From the NCBI GenBank assembly GCA_964057225.1, contig OZ059894.1, positions 8,628,131 to 8,692,130 on the forward strand: 64,000 nucleotides of DNA. The letters run 5' to 3'. The translations under genes and the position numbers were made by a program. Shown piece after piece: positions 32,779 through 45,048 of the stretch; the first letter of the stretch is position 1; each line of letters opens with the position of its first letter. Below the pieces are notes generated by a model. The model made no database searches and was not told where the DNA came from. It was given only the letters and a program-made list of their open reading frames with translations. The stretch is from Auanema rhodensis (lineage: Eukaryota; Nematoda; Chromadorea; Rhabditida; Rhabditidae).

Positions 32779-35700
32779 ATGAATTCTTATTCTCGTTCCA
32801 TCCTCTTAATCTGCCTTCTTGGAGTAACTGCTATGCCTTCAGGCCTAGATGAAATGGACGTCGTTGAAGACGAGTAAGTTCAATTTAGAAAAAAACTTTT
32901 ATTTTCCAATTTACTTGTTTGTTTTAGTTTAAATTCTTAACTATTTAGAAATCCTTTAACTATGAGAGATCGTACTAGTAACTGTGAACAATTTACCGAA
33001 TTATCATTGGAGAAGAGTAACCCTGCATACTGCAAAGTAAGTTGAATATAGTTTTAAAATTTTCTTAGAATCTTTGAAAATAGCTTTCAAGTTCCATTTT
33101 AATCAACTTTACTTTATAAAAAAAGGTCTGTGTTCTTTGCATATTGTGATTGAAAGAAAGCAAGAGCATTGATCAACAGTATTCAGATATTATAAACGAG
33201 TTCTAATAAAAAGAAATGAATGGATCATAATCTATCCGATACTTTTCTATTTCAATTAATCCAACTTTCCAGGTTTTCGAAGCTTGCTGCAATTTGAACT
33301 TTGATCCTCTCAATGGAGACAGATGCCAAGATAAGGAAGTGAGATGTGTAAGTTTCTTTCTTTCAAAATTTCGAAAAACGAAAATTCAACTTTGAGATGA
33401 ATGTGGTAATTCTTTATTTCTTACAGGATGTTGATACTGCTTTTTGCATCTGGCGCAACTGTACGGAATTGATCACCACCACCACAACTACTACCTTGGC
33501 TCCAACCACAACTCAATCAGGTATGTAACTTATAAGTATTGGTAGGGAAAGGGTTGATTGAGAACAAATCTTAATAAGAAGAATCACTTCTATAGAAAGT
33601 TGAAAGGAGGGGATTGAGGTGGAGAGAAGACAGGGAAGTAATAACGGAGATACCAAAAAAGCGTCATTTGAAAGTAGCCATTAGACGTCCTGCTATAAAT
33701 ATTTTTTTCTGATCACGTGCCCATTGTCATGCTAATGAGCTTTGAATGTCAATTCATATTAGGATATATGAGTTGAGGTTGTCTGATGATTGCTGTTATT
33801 CAGTAATGACATCAACAGGTTTTGTCAAGTCTATAGCACACGAAGAAAAAGTCTCATCACGACTGGCAGATGCTAATTGTTAAAAAGCTTCTTCGCGTTT
33901 AAGATGTTTGACATATGATGCGAAGATGCCAACCGAATGACATGCTCATTTACATATATCATGTCATAATCTGACATCGTGAAGTATATGTCCCTTCTGA
34001 TTCTAATGATGCTGCTAGTTCACCTCAATGTAGTCTGCAAGAGTGTGTGCCTTCGCCTGCGCTACGCCATGATGACCATCCAATGCGTTGATTCCCATGA
34101 GAGTCGACAGGCAACGTCCGGAACGTTTCCTAGTAAACAGTTAGAAGAGAAGAAGAGAATAGTTGAAAAGCATTTAAGAGAACAAGATATTGAAACTGAA
34201 GAGTGTCATCTTGCCAGCCTTTTACTTATTTAATTGGCTACTCAAAGCACATTGATCTCATCTATCTGCATGTCCCTAGAGCTTCAATTCCAACATGGTT
34301 CTGCATTCTCTCATTGCTTCAAAGCACTTCTCGGACACCTATTACGCATTCTAATGTGGAAAGCTATTATAGTGTTGATGATGTGGTCAAGATGTAATGA
34401 CTGGGATGCAAAATAAAGATAGAAACTGAACAGAAGAGGGCATGTGTATCTGTAGAAGGGGTAGCGTGCATAATATTCGATACTGTGCTTTATATGATCA
34501 AATACGTTTGCTTATATCAAATATAACATTGAACTTATTATGTGAGTATAAAGCTTTTGCTACGTTGTTTTGCTCATAATTGAGCAAATATACATAGAAG
34601 GCATATGTTTTAAGTTATTGCTGATGATAATACAGCTGCTTGTCCTTTCTTTTTTCTTTTTATTCGTTTATTCATTGTTCAAACTACATTAGTTTCATTT
34701 TCTCCTTTGATATTCTGTAAAGCACAAGAATTCGATAATGAGATGACTATGTTTGAATAATAGAATTTTCATTATGACGAAACGTTTGCCTTTGTAAATT
34801 CTATCATGTTATCTGTTTCAATCCTTTCTGCTTTCTGCTTTCATCATTCTTTGTACTCGTAATGAATGTGAATAAGACGAAACATGAGGATTCAAACGTA
34901 AAAGAGATGAGAGAATACAATTTCTCTGTCATTGCCATCAAAGAGCAAAGAAGAATATGACGATGATGATGATGCTGATGAAGTAAAAGGCGATCATCAC
35001 ACTGAAAGCGAAAGACAGATCTGGTAATATGGATCATTTCATTTCCTTTTGGTTCGCGCTCATCTCAGAATGCTGATTAGGATCGTTTAATTATGCTCAA
35101 AGATGGCTTAGCTAACAGGAAAGCAAAGGACCGACAGACCAAATGGCAAATGCAATTGAGACGGCTCATTCGGTGTAATCGAGGTCAAATTAAAGCTTTC
35201 CACACGACCATCAGCTTCTTATTCTGGGCATGAATTGTAAATTCAGGTTCATACTCTTCATTTAATTTTCTCAATAGTTTCTGTTGGGGTAGTACAGAGT
35301 GAAACATTGGAGCGAAAAGGTTGGCCAACACCAAGAACTCCAGCAAATACATTCACTAAATGAAGTAAACTTATGAACTGTTGTTTTTTTAATAAAGCGA
35401 ATGTTTCTTCTTTTGTGCAATTTCAAGAAAAAGATGTTTATGGAGCCAACTGAATACATGCTTTCTTGTTTTATTCTTATTTCTTTTGTTCCAAAATAAT
35501 TGTATAATGCATTTAAGGGAGCAGTTGGTACAACAAGATCTAAATGCAAAATGTCTACTTTCTTAATATAATTGAGTACATTAAGACCATGAATGTTTGA
35601 AACATATCTCCAGATAACATAGAAGACACTCATTTACTATAATATACTCATATTGCTCTTTATAGCTTGAACCTAAAATTAGCCTTCTGTTGTATTATGT

Positions 35701-36802
35701 GTTTAGAAGATTTCTTAAACATTTCTCATTGGTTCTGGGTCAGAAGAGCCAAGACATTGACCAGCTTAGCAGTAGTCCATTATTAGAATGAATGTCCATT
35801 TATTCAGAAAAGAACACGAAGGAGATATAGATAGTGTGTTGATGCTGAGAGTAATGGCTTGTGCACCTTCATCTACCTCATTACGGTGTTTTTGGTGGAT
35901 CAGGTCAATAGTCTCTGCTCACCTGCCTCTATGTGATCCTAGACTATTTTGATTCATAATCTTTACGTAGATGACTATTAACGGCTTTTTTTTGCGAAAT
36001 TGAATGTTTGGATTAAGTGAATCTTGTATGGTTAGCTAGGTATTCAAGTAACCCCTACAACTACAGACAGGTGTTGTTTAGAAGATAATTTGTACAGATT
36101 ACTGATGAGCGGCAGACTGCGGTCATGGAGGATAAGCTTTGTAATGGGTCCAGGTGTTCTTTCAATATAATATAATTGATTGTCTGCACTCTCTTGCCAA
36201 TCTGTATGATGTAGCATGAAATCTGAGTAGTCATTTTCATCAATTTCGCTATATCCGGATAACAGCTAACAATCGTTTCTTTTATCCGGCTACAAAATGA
36301 AATATCAAATACTCCCCACCTCATTTACATTATTGTCAGAAGAAATGATGAAAAGAACAGAGGCAGAGCGATGAGGGTATTAGGCATTCCAAATGCCTAT
36401 TTAACGTTGAATATCTAGTTGATCAGCAGGGGATCTGATGGCGGTATAGATCTGAGTGAGGTATCATACGTTGGCCTCACTCACTTGTCACATTAACTGT
36501 AATAATGAAAGAGATGTGATGAGTGAGTGGGGGTGGATGGGGGTTTCTACACCAAAAATGGAGTTATTTCAATCGTGCTTATAGTACTTATATGAAGATG
36601 AAAGAATTTATTGAGCTTATAATATTGAATATTAAATCACGTGAAATATGTAGTTTTCATTTTCAATATTAAATGCAAAATTCAGTTGTTGTACTTTTTA
36701 AGAAAAACATGTGTATGTCGGATGCATCTTATTATATTTATTTCAGCTTCCAGCGTGGGTTTAGTTTTAACAACACTTGGAGCTATGTTCCTTCTTCACT
36801 AA
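32779..36802 (+). CDS. Small Cys-rich secreted protein with GPI-type tail
   Basis: Not recognised. Five exons, 32779-32873, 32949-33036, 33273-33347, 33427-33520 and 36747-36802, join in frame to 135 aa. A signal peptide (MNSYSRSILLICLLGVTA) precedes an acidic stretch and a Cys-rich core of about 75 residues with nine Cys (CEQF, YC, ACC, RCQ, RC, FC, NC). Next come a Thr-rich linker (a run of Thr with APTTTQS, suited to O-glycosylation) and a hydrophobic C-terminus ASSVGLVLTTLGAMFLLH with no charged tail, which suggests a GPI anchor. The last intron is 3,226 bases, far longer than its neighbours. An acceptor TTTTTTAG lies about 35 bases before the ATG. A donor-like CAG/GTATGT just after the stop suggests a spliced 3' UTR. 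Exon 5 is assigned by frame, acceptor and the plausible tail. Confidence 0.7.
33521..36746 (+). other. 3.2-kb intron of the Cys-rich secreted protein gene
   Basis: Bounded by GTATGT and TTATTTCAG. It contains no supportable nested gene on either strand. Parts (33.5-34.2 and 36.3-36.6 kb) are purine-rich on the plus strand, the reverse of the desert to the left. Confidence 0.6.
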
Positions 36803-39800
36803 GCTGGACAGGTATGTTTTAGTTTTACTTTAAATTTGCACATATTGTATGAATTTTTTAATATTTTCAATTTTCACGATATCGTTTTGTATAGAAATAA
36901 TTTACAATATTTCTAAAAATGCTATTAACTTTATCTCTTTACTAATTCAACGATCTCTTTAGTTATATCCACAACTATGCCACTATGGCTAGTAGTAAGT
37001 GTGATAGAAAATATAAAAGTGATAGACAGGGACAAGAAGGGCAAAAATGAAGAGAGAAAGGGTAGTGCGAATGAAAAGAGACCCATGAAGAAGATAGAAG
37101 GGTGTGAAAGGAAAAAAGAGGTTTGACAGGGGGCAAAGTGGTCGACACGCGACCATCTGGCACCTTTGGCCTCTTCAGATGGCCTACTCTACTTCGAGTC
37201 ACACGGTTCCTCAAAGTCTCTGCCTTCTAGCATGCTTCTTTGGCAAAACATTTCACCTCATGTCAATACGTATAAGGACTCTTGGATAAAAGCATAACAG
37301 ACACTTGGAAACATATGAATTCGTTCTCAACAAGTATATCTCCGTGTCCTTATAGAATATGAAGAAAAGCTTCCGAATCTTTAGAAAAGAATCAAAATTT
37401 GAATAAATTAAGACTCAAAACTGACATACGGCTCTTATAATACTTGAGACGACGATATTTTTCATTAAGTACAAGTAGCACACGTAGCTTCAAGCTTATA
37501 CGTCTTGGGCTTCTGCAATAATTGATTAATACGAACATATAGAAGAGAATTTTGAGAGACTGTAAGCTTTTGTTACTTCTTCAAGCATTAAATAAGCTCT
37601 CATTTGTTGTGAACATTTTGTTTTTATTACGTTCACAAAATAACAACAAATAACTGGGTTGACTAGAATTTCTAATTAGCAATAACTCAAGAATAATGCT
37701 CGTGTAATGGTTGTTAGTCCGTTCGAGCTTTTTCTATAAGGTATACGTTGTACATATATATAATTTTGAGCTGAAGCAAAATTGGGCTTTCTAACAGAAA
37801 TATCCAACATTTAATGCAAACTTTGATCTTCTCTGGAAGCCTTGGAAATCTAATAATATTTCTTTTTTTCGGTGAAACTTAAATGACAACAAAAGCTTAG
37901 TCATGCAGCTGTCGCTGCATTTCTTCTCTTTCTTTTTCTTAAAAAAATGTGTTTTGTGCATTTCACATGGTCAGAACATTTGAGCAAACAGCTCCGTGTG
38001 AGATGATCGAGTTTCTTCTGACCTTGACAAAAGCTTGTGATACGTTATAACGACTATAAAAGGCTGACGAATTGCGTAATTATCCTCCTCACTCCATATG
38101 TTACAGTATTTTGATACTTTTCTGTACAGCTTTGCTATGGATTTGATTAGTATAAAGCAAATACCTATCCACCGTCTGTGCTCATCTTTGACTTTGAGCT
38201 GGTGTTTTTTTCTTTCGAAGAGGATAAGCAACCAAACGTTTTCTCATTTGAAAAATAAATGAGATACAAAAGTATTAGGTCAGAATAATAAGCTAGACTG
38301 TGTTGATGTTCAAACATTCGTCTATGTCTGACAGTTGTATTTCCATTTGCTCTCCTTGTATCCCTCTTTCTCTCGCAATTAATATATGCATATACAGACG
38401 ACGTTCATGAAGTAAAAAGAGACTTGTCTGTCTGATCACGTTGACTACTAACTATCCATCTGTCAACTGTATTCTCTTACAAGAAAAGCAATTTTCTCCC
38501 ATACTGGCACAAAAGACTTATTTAATATTATAAATTATTCATTAAAATATAATATAATATATAATATAAATATATATATTAAATATAAATATATCAAATT
38601 ATTTCTTCTCAATTACATCTTCGTATATTCATAAAAAAAGATATTTTGAGAAATCGTGAACTTGTAAATTGAAATTATGGAGAATTCAGAATATTTATAA
38701 CTTTCTTACTTCATGTTAAACCATAAAAAATATTTATTTCAGATTAATCTTCGTACCAACATTCTTCCAATTACCTACGGTTATGTAACCACAATCTTCA
38801 CTCGTTTTCCTAGTATAAATGGACGTTGAACTTCATCTCTCTCTCTCTCCCTCTCCCTCGTATCCTCCCTGTTCCAACATCTACCACAATTGTGTTTTTC
38901 TCATCTAGATTAAGATTGAAAAAACTCAAAACTGTTAGAAATTATTATGACAGTATATCTCCACGACTATTATTATACATTTTATCTTTTGTTCTTTTTT
39001 ATTTTCATTTTTTTTAAATATTCAACTTTGTTTCCAGATACCTATTCTCGCTTACTGCCAGTGATCTTTTGACAAAGTTAGTGTAAAGTCAGTTTCTATC
39101 TTGCATTAAGCTTAATCCATTCAAAATATAGTTTATTTATATTTCATTTGTTTTTAATTATACATAATTTTCCTCTTAAATTAAGAGTCTATTCAGACTA
39201 TTCTGTGAAGTTTTCCAGCTTTTTGTTGATTTTTTAGCCTTAGGCATAATAAAGTCTCAGAAGCTCTTTCCAACCATTATCAACATCAATACCATCGTCG
39301 CTCATTAGCCATCCAAATTAGAAAGAAAAGTTTTTTTTTTCGTGTATTATACCGTAATCTTGTTTAAACTTTTTTTTTTCTCTCAGAATACCTTGATATG
39401 CATAAATTGTTCTTCCAATTGCTCTTTCAATAAAAATATTTGATATAAAAGATAAGAGATAAAAGGTTCATAATTTGCCAATAAAATAAATTAGAACAAT
39501 TATTATGAAATATAATAATCAACGTTTCAAAATACATACACAGACATACAGAATTTTTATAGGAATATAATAAAAAAGTGAAGATAACCATATAAGGTGA
39601 TAGAAATCACACACCGACTAGAGAACTATTCAACAATTATGTCGATTGATCTTATCATATTATTATTTTCTGGAGATATGATTTGAAATAAAAGGTTGAA
39701 TATAAGAAATAGTAAAGAGATGATATTCGTGCCAAACGACAAGGTAATGAAGAGGACCGACAACAGGGTTAAGAGAGAGAGAGATTGAGCGAGTTGATGT

Positions 39801-40137
39801 ACTGTAATTATAGGTCGGATGTTTACATCTTAACGAGATAAGAATAACGAAAAACTATTACTGATCCGTTGTTTCTCTCTTACTTGATATACAATACATC
39901 GCTTTGCCGACAGATTACATATTTCTATAAGATTTTCGTTGATGAAAAGATGGGATAATGATTGAAAAATCTTTATTTTCATGGAGAAATTGTGGTTTTT
40001 TTTGGTTTGTTTGTTTTTTCATGAAATTCTTCATGAATTTATAAAAATAATAATGAAAACCAATTAAAAAAATAAATCTCTTTATTAAGGTTCATAACTT
40101 ATTTACATATTATTTTATAATTAATTATATTTAACGT
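36803..40137. other. Intergenic, possible spliced 3' UTR plus AT-rich DNA
   Basis: No coding gene recognised. Left of 37.7 kb the plus strand is purine-rich. An AT-only low-complexity tract lies at about 38520-38600. Three exon-like pieces with good plus-strand acceptors occur (after TTTATTTCAG at 38742, TTTTCCTAG near 38813, and TTTCCAG at 39037) and could be 3' UTR exons of the Cys-rich gene, which has a donor-like site at 36811/36812. This is inference from splice signals only. Confidence 0.4.
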
Positions 40138-42658
40138 CTATAACTGGCGATAAGTGTAGCATGAAATATCAGCTTTAGTCTCTTGGCAGTACAATTCTGT
40201 GTTTGTGACATAGCTGAAATGGTTATTTGGTTTAAATAAAACTCTTAGTTTTAAAAAATTTCATAACTTCAATTTGCTTTAATATTTCTTCTTTTCTATC
40301 CCTTTTTAAAAGAACAAATAATTGAGAATAGAGAATAGAAAATCAAGGATTAAAAATAAATTTTAGTACGAATTTTCAAATTTTTGAACCCATAAAGATA
40401 AATATATTCTTATCAATAAATGTTTATATTTCAAAGAACAATCTGTCTGTTTCATAGATCATGCCGATATTTACTGTTAAAAGAAATTTTTGATTTTAAT
40501 CAAGTTGTTTAATGCTTGAAGTGCAATCGATCTCCCGACTCATTCGTAATCAAAATGATATTCACATGAATTGACAGGAATTCATGTGTATGTGTATTTA
40601 TTTATAGATGTATATAGAAATGTAATCTTTGAATTACCTGAAATCTCCATTGGCACAGATAACGTCGAATCTTCCTCCGAATTGAGCTTCAGCAGCGAGC
40701 TGGATTAATCTCTTCGAGCTGTTAAGGTTGTTATCCATGTTCTGAAAATAAATTATTAATGACAATAAGCAGAAATATCAGAATACTTCGAGCATGAGAT
40801 TACGCAAATCTTCAGAGTTGCACAGTGGATCGTCAGTGATCTTCAATTCGCTGATATCAACAATCTTCTCTTCAGCTTGATCTTCTACGTCTTCTTCAGA
40901 ATCCTATAAATATCAATTATTAAAATATATATATTTAACTTTTGTATAGTACAGTTTCTTTATCTTCTTGTTTTTCTTGAACGGTGTCTTGAACATCAAC
41001 ATGAGCTTCCTCTACAACTTCGGCGTTCTTTGAAGCAGCAGCAGCAGCAGCTGTAGCAGCGACTGGTCCGTTCTGAAATCAGAACATGAAATATTTAAGT
41101 TGTTCTGTTAATATGCAGAGATTAAGTTTTTTTCCTACAGATAATTTATTATATTTAATTTTCCTAATGTTTCTGAGATTTATTTAATGCATTTTACGCG
41201 CTCCGCATTTTTTAGGTGTGGTCAATCCAAGTTCAAAAGGTTGAACTTGAAGTACAATATCCAGTTTTTTAAGAGATTGTTTAGCCGATATCCATATTTT
41301 ACACACTATTAATCTATCAAGAAAAAAAAGAGAAAAAGAAGATAAACGTGAAAAGCAGTTAGCATAGCGTCGCGTCGTTATCCCTGTATTATCAAGATAT
41401 TTTCTAAATATTCTCGGATGTTAGGGTGGCCAAAACGAGGAATAGTCATCAGACATCAGGAGCGAAAGATATATTTAATAGAACTAGTCTGATTATCTTT
41501 TTTCTTATATTGAATGAAATATTTGTGAACGTTCATCACGAAGATTTCCAACACTCGCGAGAATATAGAGATACACTATTTGAGTGCACATCATCCAATA
41601 AGTACTTTTAATGATAATGTTGATGCAAAAGGCAAATCTATTGTGTAACGTTGACCAACAAAGAAAAAAGCATTTTGTTTCAACAGAAGCATACAAGCTT
41701 CTGAGTAATTAGACAAGGCTTTTAGAACTTACGTAAGATGGATTGGCGGCAATTTGTTGAACCTCACTTTGGATAACCTCTACTTGTTGTTGAGTCTGAA
41801 ATCATATTATAAGTGTTGTCCTGTTTGTACGTGAAGTTAATGGAAACAAAAAAGATGCTAGTGTTATGGTGTGGGACTAGAATTACATAAGTTTCTATCA
41901 TATCTTGCTAATGCTACAACTGATGCTAATACTAGGATAGTACGCTAAAGCTGATAAACCTTATATTCAGGTATTTCTTTGATTAATGGAGTAACTTGAA
42001 CTTGTTGGGGACGAGTTGCAATTGGAGCTGGTACATGTTCTTGATAAGCGTTATCAACAGTTGGAACAGAAGGGAAGTGCTGTAGAAAATTCGAGAAATC
42101 AATGGTTAGTCTTCCATGAATGAAGACAAGAGTATAGGAAAGTTTATATTTTGAGATGAATGCTGTTAGCACGTTCAAAGTTAGTTTGAAGTCAAGTAAT
42201 AATGTTATAAATATTAATATGTGAAACGAAAACTTGTGTGTCAGAACACTAAACTCACTTGCTGAGCATAGCTTGGTTGTGGTTGTGGAAGTGGTTGTGG
42301 TGGTTGTTGTGGGACATATTGTGGTTGTGGTTGTTGATATTGCCCTACCGGTAATTGAGGTTGGAATTGGAACTGAGGCTGGGCATATGATGGCTGTGGA
42401 GCATATACTTGAGGTTGAGCATAACCACCACCACCGCAAGATGATTGACATGGAGCTGCTAGAAGAAGATAAAATATGTTTAACAGAAGGAAATGGTAGA
42501 AATTTGGATGAGAATATAAACTTACGTTGTGGGCAAACTGGAGCTGGAGCTGGAGGTGGACAGGATGGAGGAGCTCCACATCCACATGAGGATGAGCCAA
42601 AGAAGAAGGCAGAAGCCAAAGCTGGAAGAGTAACAGCAACGAGGATAACAGATCGCAT
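40138..42658 (-). CDS. Ground-like domain protein (hedgehog-related, grl family)
   Basis: Secreted nematode-specific protein of the ground-like family; relatives act in cuticle and epithelial apical matrix. Eight exons: 42658-42526, 42458-42259, 42079-41960, 41795-41733, 41072-40953, 40903-40787, 40741-40638, 40213-40138, giving 310 aa. Signal peptide MRSVILVAVTLPALASA, then a Cys/Gly/Pro stretch (SSCGCGAPPSCPPPAPAP), a Gln/Pro/Tyr-rich tract in exon 2, a low-complexity Ala run and an acidic segment. The C-terminal ground-like domain (about 70 residues) has its four cysteines in DPLCNSEDLRNLM, FDVICANGDFS, ELYCQETKADISCYTYRQL. The first ATG after a GTTCCAG acceptor is taken as start; an in-frame ATG nine bases upstream lies before that acceptor. 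Which grl gene it matches cannot be told. Confidence 0.88.
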
Positions 42659-45048
42659 CTGGAACATATAGCTCTACTTAAACGATGGCGATCAAAAAAA
42701 AAAGAAAAAGTCACAAAAAGTTTTATCTAGAGATGTCTGAACAACGTCTAGGCAAATGATACGACTGACTGAGATAAATATGCAATTCGTTCACGGATAT
42801 TCAGATAACTTCAAGATATGTAACTACGTGTTTCTTGATAAAGAAGACAAGCATCAAACAGACATACGCTGATTTATAGGTTATCTTGTTATAAGATCGA
42901 CAACGAATTGAAATAATATATGGTAAAGCTTAGACTAAAGTTGTACGAAGATTATATCCAACTAGTTTTTTGATGATGTTCATGTTTCAGGGGGCTGTTA
43001 CTTCTTACAGTCTTCGCTCTTCACACACTATTTCACTCGCTCTCTAATCTGCAAGTTAACTCATTCTCTGTTATTCCTCGTTTTCCAATACATAACTATT
43101 ATTTGAAAGTAGTTTGAAGTTATTAACTAAGGATTTTAAAAGCCATTGACGTATTAACAACACATTTTAGCGATTATAGGAAGAAATTCATATATTTTGG
43201 TAAAATAGCTTTGTTGTTGTTGAGAAAAGTGATTTAGAAATACTAAGCTAAATATTTGATAACATGTTAGTTTCAAAATGATGAGGAAAAATGAACAAGT
43301 AACAGGTTCCAAATAGGTTAGCTGGAGATGATGAGATGTTAATATCCTTCGGCGTCAATTCATTAGCGCTTTTAATGATTGTTAACTTGAGCAGTTTAGT
43401 TGATATATGGGAAGCGGTAGAGAAGAAGAGATAAATCAAGATTAAAAGTAAAGTAAATTATGAAGCACATCATCTGAAAATGAAGACCTCGAAGGTGTTA
43501 CAAGCACAACCTAATACAAAATGACCACAAATGGAAATGAACGATTTGGCAAGCTGAACTTCGCTTAAAAGGGACTCTGTACCTGGACTCTTTGTCTTTC
43601 AATCCGCCTCTCACACTCATTATCTTTCATTCTCGCTTTCTGAAGCGGAAGAAGAAGCCACCGAATTCGGCTATCTAGCCTCTATCTCTCATGATCCTTT
43701 TTCCACTCGTCTTTCTCTTTTATCAATCGCACATCATTTCCTATTTCAGATGTCGATCAAGCGACCTGTCCCGCGTACAGGATACATTATTTCTCATCCT
43801 TCTGTATCCCTTGTAGTCTCATCAACCTCTCTCTCTCCTGAAAAGCCCTTTAACCCTTCCGTCTAATTTCTCTCCAACACATGTTATATTCGTGTTTCGT
43901 ACTCGTTTCCCGTATCTCTCCATCATCGGTAATGTCACATTCACCATGAACGATAAATTTTAGCTACACCTGATGCTTGCTGGCCCTCTCTTTGCAAAAT
44001 CTGGAAACTTTAGTCTGGAATATGAAAAGAAAGAAACGTTGATAAACAAGGGAAAAGAGAAAAACATGACTTTCGCACATTTTCCCTGAAATCTTCGCGG
44101 ATTCGAGAAACATGAAGACTGAACAGAATTTTCGGAAATATTAAACAATAAACATCATTGTTCTAAACTAATCATTCCTGATATCAACCAATTTCAAACC
44201 CAGAATTATTCCTTTTTCAGGTTTTGACCCAACCTCATACCCAAATATTTCTAAAATGTTTGATTTCTGGTATCTGACTACATCAAATTCGATTTAGAAA
44301 GTGATACCTGAGAATTGTAACTCGTGAGAAGAAAACCAAATTTCATCACTTTTTTTTTCTCTTCACTAGCTAATTAGTTCAAACATTTTAAATTTGAAAC
44401 ATGCAACTTTCATCAGACTTTCACTGGAACCGTAAATCAGATATGAAAAAAGGAAGATGAACAAAGAAAAGCGGGAATAGATGGTCAACTCATTTCTTTT
44501 CGAAAGCTTATTCTATCTCCAATCTATTTTTTGTTGGATGATCAAGAAATAAAAAGTTATTCTCACTCTCACTAGTGATACTTTCTCCAAAGTTTGCGGA
44601 GATATGTATACATGAACTTCTTTTTTTCTTTTCATCATGTCATTTGAATGATTGATGATCGAAAACTTGATAACTTATTCAATTTCATCAATGGATCTGA
44701 AGTGGATCCTATGAGATGAGATGAAGCCAGATGCTTGAATGTTATTCAATTTTAAAACAAGAAACTATGTATATTCTGTGATACTGATATGACCCTTATA
44801 TTCTCATTGTTTCTCTTAATGTCCGTCCGTATGTGATACTTGTTTGTTTTATCTCTTTCAGGCATTGCGACTTCGTACTTTTGGGTAGAACAAATCAATA
44901 ACTTTATTATTTATTCATTTATTTATATATATATATATATGTGTGTATATATAGTTATTTAGACGAAAACGGATTTTATTAATTATATGCCTTAAAGGCA
45001 TGGTTGGTCCTAGAAGCTTCAGACACGTTGTTGTGTAGTTCATCAGAA
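42659..45048. other. Intergenic, grl upstream region
   Basis: Holds the promoter of the ground-like gene and the 3' flank of the repeat-protein gene. No coding exon recognised. A TA/TG microsatellite lies at 44924-44953. Confidence 0.5.
44924..44953. repeat. (TA)n/(TG)n microsatellite
   Basis: About 30 bases of alternating TA with a short GTGTGT interruption. Confidence 0.85.

Noticed and set aside
42234-42671. 145-codon plus-strand frame (Val/Gly rich)
   Set aside because: Antisense shadow of ground-like exons 1-2; its Val runs come from the Gln/Pro codons opposite.
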